Source: Montifringilla adamsi (lineage: Eukaryota > Chordata > Aves > Passeriformes > Passeridae). Taken from it: 64,000 nucleotides of DNA. A program made the translations under genes and the position numbers. The notes beneath the pieces were generated by a model. It did not search any database. It was not told where the DNA came from and was given only the letters and a program-made list of their open reading frames with translations. Below, piece after piece: positions 12,641 to 25,455 of this stretch (positions are counted from its first letter, which is position 1; the number at the start of each line of letters is the position of its first letter). The stretch is taken from NCBI GenBank assembly GCA_017590115.1, contig JAGGNK010008670.1:7510541-7574540 (forward strand), read 5' to 3'.

Positions 12641-13190
12641 GGAAAAATGGGAAAATTTAATTTTGAAGTGATGTGATTCTTCTCTTCACCACCCTTTCAG
12701 TCTGTCAGTTTATCAGTCATTTATTGAAATAGCACTATGTACCAAAGACCAATGAGTACAACAAATATCCCGTGATACCAAACAAAGTATTTACCAGACA
12801 ACATTATATCTCTCCAGCAAATGTCACCGTCCACAGAATCAGTGGCTCCTCACTTTTCAGTGCAGTTTTACGGCACTGTGGGCTTGAAACTACACAAGCC
12901 TTTCCAAGTTCTGAGGGACAGGATGTGCAATTATCAGTCAGCCACACAAGACCTCAGTCTGGAATTATTCAGTCTTGTCCTCCTTTCCATCCCTACTGGT
13001 ATGGAAATGCTGGAGCCAGTGCAGCATTGTAACAGAAATGAGAAGAACAAGGTCAGGATCTACAAGACAAAGAGATTTACCTTAACTAAAATATTCTGTT
13101 CTTTTCTGTATAAAATTAATAGCCAAATTCCTTAATTTTCTTTATTCCAGAGCAGAAAGGGGTTGAAATCAAAACCAGCCTGAGAAGTTG
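12641..13190. other. Unannotated non-coding DNA
   Basis: Overlapping short frames in two + strand phases (86 and 104 codons, 12772-13135) have no recognisable domains. No repeat was identified. Confidence 0.5.
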
Positions 13191-13199
13191 AGGGACATC

Positions 13200-13420
13200 T
13201 GTGTATTCAAATGCCTAAGGCATTGATGTTCTTAATTTCTTTAGTGATATTTACTTTAATTATTGCATCTGTATGGTCTGACTCGGAGCCATTTAAAACA
13301 GCAGCTATGTAAAACTCAATGAAAATATTGAATTTAGTGGAGCTTTCAAATAGAAAAGAAATAATTTTACCCATCTGGACTGAACACTGATATTTGGTGG
13401 GGGGGTATAGCTTTCCTTTA
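13200..13420. promoter_or_regulatory. Possible conserved non-coding element
   Basis: An AT-rich segment with TTTAATTATT-like words and one CpG-bearing patch (around 13281). It resembles the 10.4-12.6 kb block in texture, but the evidence is weak. Confidence 0.2.
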
Positions 13421-13923
13421 CTGTTAACAGTTTAAAAAAATCAGCTGGACAATGTTATTTCACACCAGTGTCTGTTTATGATTGTTTATGAGATAAAAAA
13501 ATCAAGATATTCTCCTGCAGGCTTAGCAATACCATCCGTCACTGGTGCAGGTGAAAACTCACTTGTCTTGTTTGAAAACATGCTGCTCCACAAAGACTTG
13601 CTGTGAACTCGTGGCAAATGAACACTTTAACCTTAGTGTAAGAGAAGACAGAACTGTCAAACCACACATACTGAAAATATATTTGCAATTTTGCTATGCA
13701 GATAGAAAGGAATGCATATGGCATCTGTCTTCCTGCAGCTCCCATGCAGTTTTCCACAGTGAGAGCCTATCTTACATTTATGGGAGGATTTAGGCAGAAA
13801 AACACAATGCAAGGCCAGGAGTATCCAGCCTAAAATTTTGGACAGAAAGAGGAATATTGCTGTGCTTTTGCTATTTTGCACCCTTCTCCAGTAATCCCAA
13901 ACAAACAATTTATTGCCATTTGT

Positions 13924-13950
13924 GGGAATAATCCAAATTTCATTATTCCC
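13924..13950. repeat. Perfect 9-bp inverted repeat, 9-nt spacer
   Basis: Arm GGGAATAAT (13924-13932) and its exact reverse complement ATTATTCCC (13942-13950) flank a 9-nt spacer. The left arm runs into TAATCC (13929-13934), the core bound by bicoid-class (OTX/PITX) homeodomains. It could serve as a paired binding site or be chance. Confidence 0.7.
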
Positions 13951-14347
13951 AGCAAATCCAAAATGCTATGGCCTTTCTGTTCCTAGGAGAATGACAGATT
14001 TGGCTATGATATTCTGGTTTTTGATGGGCCAAAATCTCCTGAGATAAGCAACTTCCAGCATCTGCAAAAGGAGCAGAACTGGGACCTTAACCCTTGATCT
14101 TTGCATTGGCATTTGAAAGGATTTCCCTTTGAACAGCACAACTGAAGGCCCAGCTGGATGCTGAGCAATCATTTCCTTCTGATGATGTAAATAAATAAGT
14201 AAAATGTAACACTGGGGTGGAAAAAAAAATACTTGCTAGTGCTGGTAATTCATGTCTATCTCATTATTTAATTTTTCATATAGTACTGAGGATGTGCTAG
14301 AGTGGCTGATGTCTTTGCCATGCTTTAAAAAGGACATAATAGTGGAG

Positions 14348-14383
14348 AGCACTACTGCCTTCCTTCGAGTGTAGCAGTGTGCT
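14348..14383. repeat. Bulged hairpin, 10-bp stem
   Basis: AGCAC-T-ACTGC (14348-14358) pairs with GCAGTGTGCT (14374-14383), leaving one bulged T and a 15-nt loop. The next bases contain two CpGs (around 14388-14392) in CpG-poor DNA. The stem is too short for a microRNA precursor. Confidence 0.6.
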
Positions 14384-14419
14384 ATTACGCCGATAGGATC
14401 AGTAAACTTCCTAAAGCCT

Positions 14420-16420
14420 GCAGGATGAATTGATGTTTTTCAAAGACTTGTTTAGGAAAACAAGGGAAGCAGATGTTCATAGTCCTTTAAGCAGAGGGGA
14501 AAAGAGAGGAGAAAGAGAGAAAACTCTCAACAAGGGATTATTCCTTTGTCAATTCCATTCTGACAAGAAAAGAGAATGTGCACTGATGATGTTTTTGCTT
14601 TTGTTTAAATTTGTGCTGCGTTGATTGAGTGGGGGAAAGATTATTTGTCACATCAGTAGGATGCAACAACCACTGGACAATTTATAAACCAATCAATTGC
14701 AGGTGGAGACTCGTTTACAGCCTCAGTTTATATATTTCAGCCTTCAAATACAGAAAGGTAGAAACATGCAGAGACAGATGATTACTGATCAGTATAGTGA
14801 GGAAAAAAGGTCATCACTGATAGAATGAGATTTTTTCTTTGCTTAATATAAAAATAATCCTCAGAACGATGTATGTATCTGACTCCTAAGAGGGGTTTAA
14901 TCCATGGTGTTTTGATTTGAGAAACCTTGTTTTTGTTCCTTTTAGCTAAAAAGAAAAAGAGACCCTGTGGACACTTGTTTCCCTGAGGAGAGCAGATAAA
15001 ATTTACAGGAGAGTCAAATCAGATTCTTTACATTTAACAAACACCCAAAAACTGATGGAAATTTGAATGAGATGGGATTAAATCCTTCACACAGGGACTT
15101 ATATTAATTTTCAAAAGACTTTGTATAAGCATAAATTCAAAAAAAGTTCTAGTAGGAGTCCAAAATTGATCTGTAGTGGTTTATAGTTTTTAATTAATTA
15201 TTTTGTCTCTTGAGAAGAGACATTTTCTGTCTTATGAGAAAGATAAACAAAACAGAGGTGTAGTGAAGAACTAGAGTAGCAATGAAAAGAAATGTGCAGA
15301 GGTTGGCCATGATTGGTCAGGTTTAACTCAATAAGCCTCTCACCATCAGAACAAGTTTTCCCCATGGGGAAAGTGGGCTAACACATGTTTTTAAATGCAT
15401 CTTGACTGGTTTATGTTAGAGATTTTTGTGATAATATCAAGAAACTGGACTTGAAGGCCTAGAGTGGCATTTCCAGGTCAGTTTTCAAAATGTGTTTTGC
15501 TCCCACTTTATTTTCAGTCTCATTTGCACATTTGCAGATGAACTCTATCAACATAAATGTTCACAGAGTAAACACTGGACTCCAGCATTTGCATTTTTCC
15601 GAAAGTAACTGTGGGCTGCTTACTTAAGTATCAGACAACACACTTGGCATTTCATAAGATTATATTAAAAGAAGACAAGATACAAGGTTGGCTGGACTTT
15701 GGGTTTCATAGACTATAAGAGTTTCTGTGTAATCAAAGGTATTTGTGCAAATAAGGTCTTTTTCGCAGGAGCTGGCTGCTCACAAAACTGTTGGGCACCT
15801 ATTCCTGATGCAGGCCTGCCTCTCCATAATGGCACAGCAGTTTGTGGAGTGTGTTGTGGGTGAGAGGGGCAGCATGCTCAGACACAGAGCTTGCCAGACT
15901 AAAAATAATCTCAATAATGGATAGTGGGAGGTGTTTTAATTGGAGATTCCACTCCCATTTGTTGTGGTGTCCCTACAGTGGGACTCCCAGCACAGGGCTG
16001 GGAGGAGATGCTGGTGCAGGGTCTATGGGACACTGGCAACCAATGCAGAGACATTTTGTAATTTATTTACCTTAATCACTTGGATTCATCTCAAAAGTGA
16101 CTCAAGGTCTCAGTCCATACTGTGCCACTTTTGAAGCCCTGTTAATCTCCAATGAGACCTCTTAGGACTCTGCCCTTGTATGTGTCACGTGGACATATTT
16201 GTCATTAACGTGATTTAGCTCTCTGAGAGGTGTATGAGGCGACTCCCTGGTTAAAAAGGAAATTTGTAGCATCATTTATGCTCTGGAGAGTATTTCTTAT
16301 GGGGCTGTAGTGTTCAGTGCCTTTTCGCTTCTGCCTTTTATCTTCTGTTGATATTGGTTTATGCTGGTGCTGGTACACAGAATGGTACTTTTCTGATTTG
16401 AAAGCATTTTATATTCTCAC
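14420..16420. other. Unannotated non-coding DNA
   Basis: No gene, RNA or repeat family was recognised. Short frames (for example 15842-16075) overlap others and have no supporting features. Confidence 0.5.
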
Positions 16421-16785
16421 TACACAGGTGCAAGAATCTGCAACAAGTGCAGAGCAAGGAAGCAAGCTTAACTTAAGGCAAGGACATTTGTACAAGTTGG
16501 GATGCTTAGAAGCAGAGAGGAATCCTGCAAATCTCAAATGAAAGGATATTAACTTATTTCAAGTACTACAGATATTTACAGATATAAATATCTCTACAGC
16601 TCTTTAGTCTTCCTTTTGAATGAAAGCTTTTCTAATTTGCATGAGTATAAAAAAGAAATAATTCAGTCTATGTTGTTGGGGTTTTTTTAACCTTGCGCAA
16701 TCTATACTGCCAAGAGGGAATTGGCCTAAACACATAATTGAATTAAAATTGAGACTGTGCAGCAGAAGAATTAACATGTGTAAGA

Positions 16786-16860
16786 TTCAAGGCCAGATTC
16801 TGACACATTTTCTCTAGTAGATAAATGATTTTTTTGCTCTGTGAGTAACTGAAAAAGCAG
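16786..16860 (+). mobile_element. Possible ancient sauropsid interspersed repeat
   Basis: The opening GGCCAGATTCTGA and a later GAGTAACT resemble an old repeat family common in bird, crocodile and turtle DNA. I cannot give a family name. The similarity is short. Confidence 0.25.
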
Positions 16861-18170
16861 GATCAACAAAAAAAGTACAGCTTTCAGAAATCTCCAGCAA
16901 TTCCTAATGTTTATACTTCTGTAGTCATGTCTGTGTATAACTCAAATTCCATCCAAAAATTCCCTTCTTTTTAGTTTTGTTCAGGAAGGAGGATTTCACA
17001 GAATTGTATTTGTAAGTGGTTTTGAATCCAGGAGAGTTTTTTGCTGTAAAACTCTGAAGAGCCTATTATGCTACTGCCCTGTCTAAAGCAATGTAGAGTG
17101 AAGCTGTTCCAGTATGAGTAATGATGTGTCAGACTAATTGTTTTGACTAGCTGGGCATCCTCTGAGCTCGCTGGATCTTGAATGCCGCAGCTACTTTAGG
17201 TTTCATGGCCCTGCACTCTGAATGCAGTGGTTGCTTCTGACTGTTGCTTTTATATCATCTTGCTTTGCACCTTTTGTGTTACATTTTTGCTCCTCAGTGT
17301 TTGTCGACAGTATATTTAAAAATATCGTGGAAGTGCCCAGTGTTATACAATCAGTGTCTAACACTTAAAGAACACTATTTTGTATGGGACAACCTGCTGT
17401 TAGTTTGCATATCAAGTATGCCATTTACATTTTGGTGGGTAGTTCAGAAATTTGATGTTTGCCAAATATGAAGAGTTGAAGAACACTCCATGTGCTGGAT
17501 TAGTTCACTGTTGTGATCTCCTTCACAATGAGCAGCCATCTAATAAAATTTTGTATGCACAGATTTACATGACTGCATTACCCTGTCTTGTAGGTGACAG
17601 TTCAAAAGTGCAGTAAAAGGGTCTTTAAATTCCTTTATTGTTTTTTATCAGATGGGCAGAAGATCTTTCAGAAAAGAAAACCCAAAGACAATATTTGCCT
17701 CCAGCTCTTAAAAAACACTTATAAATCCACTGTAACATATAGATTTAAAAATAGTTGGCACAATCATATGTGTTAACCTATTTTATGGAAGTTTATAGTA
17801 AATTATTTTTAAAAAATCACTTGGCGTATGCCACAAGTAAAACTTTACAATGTTATAGGCAACAGTAAAAAATAATGGAATAAATCTCCACAAGAAGATC
17901 TTGCCAGAAAGTTTGCCTTGCCTTGGAGTGGGACATGTGGATTCCACCAGAGGAGTCCAGTAAACTGTGCAAAAGCTGTGATTTGTGGAAACACCACTAA
18001 CATCCTGTTTGTCCTGCAAATATCTCCTCATCTCTGAGTTTTGGTAGCCTAGCCCAGAGCACCTTGCAGACTGGTATCCTCTACCCTGCATAAAAAATAA
18101 TAAACAGAGTTGGTAGTGGTGGAGATTTGGTACAAAATAAGGAGCTTTAATTAATTTTAAATGGTGCTTT
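16861..18170. other. Unannotated non-coding DNA
   Basis: No gene or repeat was recognised. The DNA is AT-rich with short frames on both strands, the longest 102 codons on the minus strand at 17783-18091, without a recognisable domain. Confidence 0.5.
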
Positions 18171-18179
18171 TCAGAGTGT

Positions 18180-18500
18180 CAAAAGCTCAGCCCACTGAAG
18201 TGGAAAAGGGAGTTAGAGGGGCGAGAGCCTGGCAACACAGCTAATCTAGGCACTCCCAGCAAGCTCATTTCAAAAGCTGACATCAGTCCATTGGCATCTC
18301 GAGGTAGAGCTGCCTGGGGACAGCAGCCACTCTGCAGACAGACCTGCCAGGGCCAAGTTAGGGCTCTGTGGCAGCTCCTGTGACAAGAGCGCATTGTCAC
18401 AGCGAGGGGCCTGCGCCCTGCGTGTTTGCGCTCTGGGCACTGGAAGTAACCAGACACACTGGGGGACTGGTGCTTGGGGCACACAGAACCAAGCATGGAC
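18180..18500. promoter_or_regulatory. Small GC/CpG-richer island around an inverted repeat
   Basis: This segment of about 300 bp is clearly more GC-rich than its flanks, with a CpG cluster at 18386-18435. It surrounds the perfect inverted repeat at 18378-18402. Overlapping frames on both strands (up to 105 codons) follow from the composition. It may be a regulatory element; no promoter motif is clear. Confidence 0.3.
18378..18402. repeat. Perfect 9-bp inverted repeat, 7-nt spacer
   Basis: CTGTGACAA (18378-18386) is exactly mirrored by TTGTCACAG (18394-18402) across GAGCGCA. The arms contain ACAA and TTGT, the half-site core of SOX-type HMG proteins in opposed orientation. The spacing is wider than the usual SOX dimer sites. 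Confidence 0.75.
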
Positions 18501-18502
18501 TA

Positions 18503-20980
18503 GATACAAAACTGGGGATCGTGCCTTCTGTCATCAGATATCAGGGGAGTCCCACTGCAGCAAACTGTTGCTCTGTTTCCCCAAGGTATTTAGGTAGTGA
18601 TTTTGAAATCAGTGTTTACATGGTTTCTTAAAGAGAGGGGCTGTGCAATGGAATATTCTAATGCATAAAGAAAAATGTGTTTTGAGTAGCTACTATGATT
18701 GCTTAAAAGATAAGCTAAATTTTTTTTTGATTTTCCTTTATAGAGAGTTTGTTCTTCTGGAGGTCATTCTGGGATCTCTTTTCTAAAGGCTAATAGTTAT
18801 AAACACAAATACCATTAAATAAGCATCAAATATTGGTGGAGTTTTTTCTCTCATCATATTAACAGCAGCTAAAGTATGTTTGTCTATCCAGCCTTGTTTC
18901 TCTTTAAATCAGTGTCAGAACTCATATTGATTTCTACCATAGCACACAAGGTGAATCTGTACTTAATATATGTTAGACTTAGGAAAAAAAACATCTAGAA
19001 TATGAACCTGCTGCTGAAATGGCTATGCAAGTCTTCAGCTAAAAAATCCTCTCAGACTCTGGTTTTTACTAGGCCTCAGATAATGCTCTTTAAAATTAAG
19101 CTGGCACTTCATAGCAAGTTCTTATTCATTCATTATTTACAAAGCAGGAAAAAGAAAACCTCAGCACTATTTGCTGAGTACCAGTCAGATGACCCACAGA
19201 CAACAGAAGCTTGCAAAGTTTTAATAAGGTAGATAATTCCTTTTTATAAACGTAATCTCTCATCTCAGCCACTGGAGCAGAGCAGCTTCAAATTTGTCTT
19301 CTGAACTTCTGCACAAAGTGATTTTCTACAATTTTCAGTTGTACCCTCAGCTACATTCATATCCAATTTTGTATTTCAAGTTTGATTCACTGAAGAGACC
19401 TAATGTGGTGTTGTTATTAAAAAGCACACAAGCCTAGAATGGGACTACTCATATTCTTAAAAAGTCTGTATTTCAGTACTGCCTTGAGTGGATCCCCCAT
19501 CTGTGCTCTGCCCTTTTTGGAATGAGGTGAGGGTATGTATTTTCAAATCTAATTACCATCCTTATGAGCTGTAGGAAGCTCTCCAGAGCTGCTGTTCATA
19601 TTTCATTTATTTGCTGACACCCACCCCTATCACCTCCTCAAAAGATGATCCCCCCTCAAAAAAAAACCAACCTCCAAACAAACAAAAAACAACAGCAACC
19701 AAAAACTACTGACACCCCACTCCCCCAAACCTCAGAATTTCCACAGGAAGGCAAGCCATCATTTCACTGACAAGGATGCTTCTGAGGGTCTGTCTCCTGC
19801 ATGAAGCTGATGGCAGATTGGGAAGTGATGCTGCCCTTGGGCATGAGTGGCATGTGCCACCAGGGTACTTTGTGCTAATGGATAACACTGAGTCCCAAAG
19901 GAACATCTGCTGAGACCCGAGTAATCCCCCCCAGCATCTGTGTTGGAGCCATGCTTGCATGCTCATCTGGCAATATGTGTTCTATAGGATGTAGAAGTTG
20001 AATCCAGGCAGTCCTTCTAAAGCTGAAGTAGCTCCTGAGGTCCTGCCATGGAATGTATTTAGGATCCATGAAGTAGCCTCTCACTGACCCTGTGACCTGA
20101 CTTGACCAAATCCTGCATTTCACACTCTGGGTGGATCTCTCTGCTGCACAGTGCCTTAGGGCCACCTCCCTCCTGCACAGCACTGTACTCCTGTTTTCCC
20201 TCTGTGTTTTCCCACAGAAACACGTCTCCTCCCAGTCACTCAGAAAAGAAGGAGGAACTCTCTTTTCTGCCTGTAGCAATGTCTGCTCGTTTAGAGATTT
20301 TGTCTGGCTGACGCGCTGTCAGCCTCCCTGTGACCACATATATATTGTGTAAGAGATGACAGCAAATTTGGTTCTGTGTAGTAATGAAACAGTTTTATCC
20401 TAACATACATTGTTTCCTATCAATTTCTTCCAGATATAATAGTTAACTGAATAATAGACAAAAAGTTTAGTTTAGAGATTGGTTTTAACCAAAAACTTTA
20501 AACGGGACAACATCTGATTTTGGCATAAATTATAAACATCCCCTGAGAAATATGTTGGCTTGAGTTTATGTTTGCTCATGGTCTGTTTTGAAAGTGCAAG
20601 TTTTGCTTCCGTGGTGAGATACCTTTAGTGGGAAAGCTTATCTTCTCATGGCTGTGTTCTGGCACTGTACCATGGCTTGTCTTCCCTCTGTAATGAAATG
20701 TTTTGATCTGAGCTGTGTCAGATGAAATTTCATTGTCTTAGGGTGAATCTTTGACTGTCTTACACAGTCTTGCACTGTGTATAGATTTAATCTGCATTCT
20801 AGATCCACACTACACAAAAATAGACCATTGTTGCAGTTTCTCTGCATATCAGTGCTATGAAGGCGGAACAGGAATTATACACAAACCCAGGCTGAATGAA
20901 ATCTGTACTGGGCAGCCACAATATAGAATGTGTGTTATTTTTAGCATTCATTCACATCACACAGTGACAGAGCAGTCACT
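18503..20980. other. Unannotated non-coding DNA
   Basis: No gene was recognised. An A/C-rich low-complexity tract lies at 19640-19720. The longest frame (minus, 19875-20279, 134 codons) crosses no recognisable domain and is contradicted by overlapping frames on the other strand. Confidence 0.5.
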
Positions 20981-20989
20981 GGCAATTAT

Positions 20990-21170
20990 AGCAGGCTCTG
21001 GAAACCCATTGCTTACTTGAAAATATGTTAAATCAGAAAATGTCCACATTGGATCAATTCAGCTTTTGCCGTTAGCATCGATTGCCTCCCACCTTCATTT
21101 TCAAATCCATCCTTGGTTTCTCTAACATACCTAATGTAATGATATTTTTTTAAAAACTATTGCTTATGCA
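20990..21170. promoter_or_regulatory. Possible conserved non-coding element
   Basis: It contains a CpG-bearing patch (21069-21080) within AT-rich sequence and has the texture of a conserved element. The evidence is weak. Confidence 0.2.
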
Positions 21171-21270
21171 TCTTGCTTTTTCTTATTTTTTTTTCTTTCA
21201 TGTGTTTGCCTTTGACTGGGAAAATCATGACTATAAGCACATTCCAGTCTTCTAATGAGTGCCAGGAAAG

Positions 21271-21385
21271 GAGCAGTCTCGTGGTTAAAACACAGGACTG
21301 GAGAATGAACAGACAGAGGTCTGGTACTAGCTGGGCTCTGGCACAAATTTGAGGCAAATAACTTTCTCTCTCCATGACTCAATGC
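21271..21385 (+). mobile_element. MIR SINE (ancient)
   Basis: The order of landmarks follows the MIR consensus: GTGGTTAAAACACAGGACTGGAG at the start (21281 on, consensus GTGGTTAAGAGCACAGGCTCTGGAG), then a CTAGCTGGGCTCTGGCAC-like core, then a GGCAAATAACTTTCTCTCTCCATGACTCA tail matching 'gcaagttacttaacctctctgtgcctca'. It is diverged, as expected for this old tRNA-derived SINE. An A-run follows at 21391-21408. Confidence 0.7.
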
Positions 21386-21390
21386 TTGCC

Positions 21391-21408
21391 AGAAAAAAAA
21401 AAAAAAAA
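21391..21408. repeat. Poly-A tract
   Basis: An uninterrupted A-run immediately downstream of the MIR copy. It is probably a microsatellite grown in situ and not a MIR tail. Confidence 0.8.
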
Positions 21409-23260
21409 GAAAAAGAAAAGGTGTGTGTGGGAGTCTTTTGTCAGTGACAAACATATTTTGAGATTGTCTGTTAAGTATAGAGATTATTTTCTTTTGGAAA
21501 CATTTCAGAAAGAGCAGAGGCAGTGAGGAGGTTTTCTGTATGTCTGGAGCTTCATTCAAAATTTTGCCAGACACTCCACACTCTTGCAAGTGGCTGGCAG
21601 TTAGGAATGGATGCTTTCCCCAAGTGATTTCTTTTACAATAAAGTTGCTCTTTAAATATTCATGTATTATTTAGGACAGAACTTAAGGTTTTTGCCAAGA
21701 TAAGATATTTTTCTATCTTACTCTATGGATGCAAGCGAAAAGGGAGGAGTGGAGGACAGGAAATTAAAGTGTTTTTAGTCCCTGGAATTAGTTTATTTTC
21801 AAATTTTATGCAGTGATTTGACTTGCTATTTATTTTATTGAGTGTAGTTTGTTCATCAGGGGTGGTTCTGCATTGTAGAAACACTGTGCCACTCAGATAA
21901 TTGGGATAATTAAATCACAGTGAGATAATTCCATCTTCATTTTAATTCTGTGCACCGCTCACAGATCTTAATTTAACAACACATTCAGATGAAAGATTTC
22001 TGACTCGAGATATCTGTGGTGGTGTAAGGAATAGGAACCATTTCAGGATTATTTCTTCATTTGCTTGCATAAGGCAGATGCTTTGCTGAAGTTTGGCAGT
22101 AGCAAAGCTGATACCAAGGAGCACTGTGCTCTAGATATGCAAGTCCCCCAGTGCTCTGAGCCAAAATACAAAGCTCTGTTAGCTCAGGGGTGTAGCTGAC
22201 CCTATCACATCTGGTTCTGCCATGGGAGGGTGACAAAGTTCTACTGGGTTCATGTGGAGCAACAGTTTTTTTGCATTTTGAAGTAATATAAAATGCATTT
22301 CTCTGTGTGATGTGATTTTCTGTAGTATTTAGGTATTCTGTCGTGTTCTAAAAGTGTGAAAGAAAAGTGGAGAAGAGAAATGGGGGTGTTCAGTGACACA
22401 TCAGCAACTCTAGATGTCTTATAATATCAATCTATACATTAATTATGGCAAGAGAGGCAATTTTATGCACGAGTGCAAATCTTATGCAACAGAATGTATT
22501 TTGTCATTAACTGGATGGAAAATTTTGTCACTATGAGCAATTTTTGCTAAAAATAAATAAATTCATTTTGTAACCAAATGCATTTATTTAGAAACAAGGG
22601 ACGTCTGTCTGATTGGGAGGGAGTGGGTGTTTTGAGAAAGAGGTGGCTTGTGATTCAGAACTCCTTAGATCTATTCTTGGTTCTGCTTCTGATTCATTAT
22701 TGGTTGGATCTCAAATCAGTGGAAAATGGGCCAAACTTTCTGTGACCTATAACGAATCACATCAATATAAAAGTCATGTTTTAGGCAAAGACTTTCTTAA
22801 CCTGTCTTGCTTAGTAAAACACAAGAATTCTGATGCAAGAAAGATGATGTGCTACTTCTCCAGTCCCTTCCCTCTGACCATCTGGTTCTGGGCATGCTGT
22901 GCATCTTCCATATTTGGTCAGTTTTATTTCTATTGCTCAATCAACACAAAAGTATTTTTCTAAAATCTGGGACTCTAAATATACCATGAATAGCAACACA
23001 TACATATATATAGATAGTATGCCCAGAACTTTTTTTTTCTTTATGAGGGAGAAAATCTGGAGCTGAGGATGTCCATTATTGTATTAAAATTCTGACTAAA
23101 ATTTTGTCAAAAGCCTTAATTATGTTTCTTTTTTTTTTTTAATGATTATGAGTCTGTTTAAACAATGAAAAGATTCTGCAGGTAGCCAATATAAATAATT
23201 GTGTACTCATGCAGTCTCTTACCCACTTTAACTCTAGAACTCTAGCCCTTTTCACTGCCT
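21409..23260. other. Unannotated non-coding DNA
   Basis: No gene or repeat family was recognised. A short TA-rich run lies near 23001-23012 and T-runs near 23031 and 23130. The + strand frame at 22613-22963 (116 codons) shows no domain. Confidence 0.5.
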
Positions 23261-23265
23261 TTCAT

Positions 23266-23345
23266 TTAGGATCACAGAAAGTAGAAGAGCTTTCCCAAGT
23301 TATCAAATCCAGTCCCTAGTGTTCACTGGAAGCCATACAATTAAA
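23266..23345 (-). mobile_element. Possible old CR1 LINE 3' fragment
   Basis: On the plus strand it opens GGATCACAGAAAGTAG and continues with a TTATCAAATCCAGTCCC-like stretch. These match the order of landmarks at the inverted 3' end of CR1 (ATCACAGAAT ... ATCATCTAGTCCAACCC), but heavily diverged. Confidence 0.4.
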
Positions 23346-25455
23346 TAACAGATAAGAAAATTCCAGAGGCCATTATCACAGTCCCCAATAAGCTTTCCAT
23401 ACCAAACTTCTGACATGCAGTGAAAACCCAGAGCCAGAACCATAACGTGTTGCTGCAAAAGAACAACAAGAAAAAAATTAAGTTAATGCTGATGCCTTAG
23501 TTTCTTGCAATATGAGAAAATAAAGCTTTCAGATAAAGTACTAGTTTGGCAAATCTATCTTTTTTGGGTGTTCTGCCCACAGCTAGGAGGTTGTGAGATA
23601 ACTAGAGGGCAATCCTATTTTCAGACTGTACCACGAGGCTGCCTTCCAGCAGCAAAGCAATACTGAACATTTACTTTTCATTCTGGGAAATACTTCCAGT
23701 GCTTGAGGGAGGATAATTTAATGTGGTGTGTACATCCCATTATTGCAGATTGGATTTTTTGTGTGTGTACTTCAATTTAGATTAAACAGTATAGAAGCAA
23801 TTCTCAAAGGACACCATGTTCTTGTTGCATGTATAGCATAATGCTACTAAAATTTGGAAGAACTGAATCAATAGAATGTATAAATAGGTGTCTCCTTTAC
23901 CCATCTGCACAGCTACAATGTGTTTAATGTATTAATTAAACTTTCAGCAAAAAGAAAAATGAAGCTTGAACACTAATCTAAAAACATTCTTTTTTAACGT
24001 GTCAGGAGTGTAATGTACAAAACAACATCCTTAACAACTTAATAAGTAAGCAAGAAACATTGCGGTGGGTAATGTATCTTCAATGCTAACAGTTATTGCA
24101 AATGACTGATAAGAAAAAAAAAAGAGTTTAAATCTCTTAACTTGTGAGCACTTGGTTGTTGCTGAGTAAAGGACACAGATCTGAAACCTGCTCTAGATTA
24201 GGGAGAGAGGGGGAAAGGTTAGAAGTCCTACCTTTAGCTCTAACACAAATCAAACATCTGTTCTTTCGACAAAGAAATTTGCAGATAGTAACAGGGACTA
24301 CACATCTAAATCCTTTCTATGTTTATGTGAGCATACATTTCACAAGGTGCATTTGAGGTACATTTAATTAGAGCTACAGTGGTATAAATGTATTTTAAAG
24401 TGTTCCAATATGCTGACTTTAGTTTCACTTCCCATAAAATGCTATGCAGTGGCAGAATTCTTCTTCCCACTTGTGGGAAAATGAGGACACTTCCCTGATA
24501 TTGTTGTTGTTGATGTAACTGAGAACAATTTGTCTCAGTATAGATAAGCAAAACAATTTACTCATGCACTAGAACTTTCTGTCCTGCAGGTGTTAACATT
24601 TAGTGATGATAGCTCTGATGAGCAGCACTGTCTGTCATGAAATTATGTCCTTGTATCATACATCTACAACTCCTTGGAAAATTAAATTGACACATGGAAT
24701 GCAAATGCATTACTAGCCTTTAAAACTTTTCTGTGTGGTTTTGGAGGTCCGAAATGTATATCCCACATTTGGTGGCTGGTGACCTTTGTTCTCAAGAGAT
24801 TTTCTGAGATGTGACTACTTCCAATTGCAAGTCTCATTTCCAGAACTGAACTTCTCAGCTGAGTCTCAAATGAGGATGTAACCAGCAATAAATGGTGCAT
24901 AGAAAACTAATGTAAAGGGAGTGTAAGACACATGAAGTGCTGGGTAACCCTAATGTTATTAGGGCACAGGCTGGACTCTAGGAGACAGCTGTATTCCATG
25001 AGGATTGGGAAGCCCAGGATAAAAGGTGAAGGAACCTTTGAAATGTCCTCCCACATTGTTGTGTTATCACATGACTGACAAGTGGGGGACCAGTTGTGGG
25101 CATGCTCTGAAATCCCACTGCATCATTCTTTTTTTGAAAACTGACATGGTTCCATATTATAATCATGCAATATTCAAACGGGGCTGCAGACCACCACTGA
25201 GATCTCCAGTCTGAGCTGGTCATTGTCTGGGCAGTCTCCATGCCCAACAAACTCTTATCCTGGGATGTGATCATCACAAATTAAACCTGGTGGATGTCTC
25301 CACAACCTGATGGATATCTCCCATCGTGGATAGTCAGGACTGCCAGATAATATATGGAGAAACTTTGTGTCCCTCCCTGCAATGTGGAAGCTTCATGAAA
25401 AATCAGGAAATCTCAAAATGAAAACTTGTAAGCATAAGGGACTCTCGCCTGTCTT
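23346..25455. other. Unannotated non-coding DNA with small duplications
   Basis: No gene was recognised. A two-copy 18-bp near-repeat starts AACCTG and ends ATCTCC or GTCTCC (25284-25301 and 25304-25321), with two mismatches. A weak CTCF-like core (ACTAGAGGGC) sits at 23601-23610. Confidence 0.5.

Noticed and set aside
19875..20279. 134-codon minus-strand open frame
   Set aside because: It overlaps two + strand frames in the same GC-richer stretch, with no domain, splice signals or start context.
21164..21589. 141-codon minus-strand open frame, the longest in the window
   Set aside because: It runs through a MIR SINE and a poly-A tract (read as poly-F), overlaps another minus-strand frame and has no recognisable domain.
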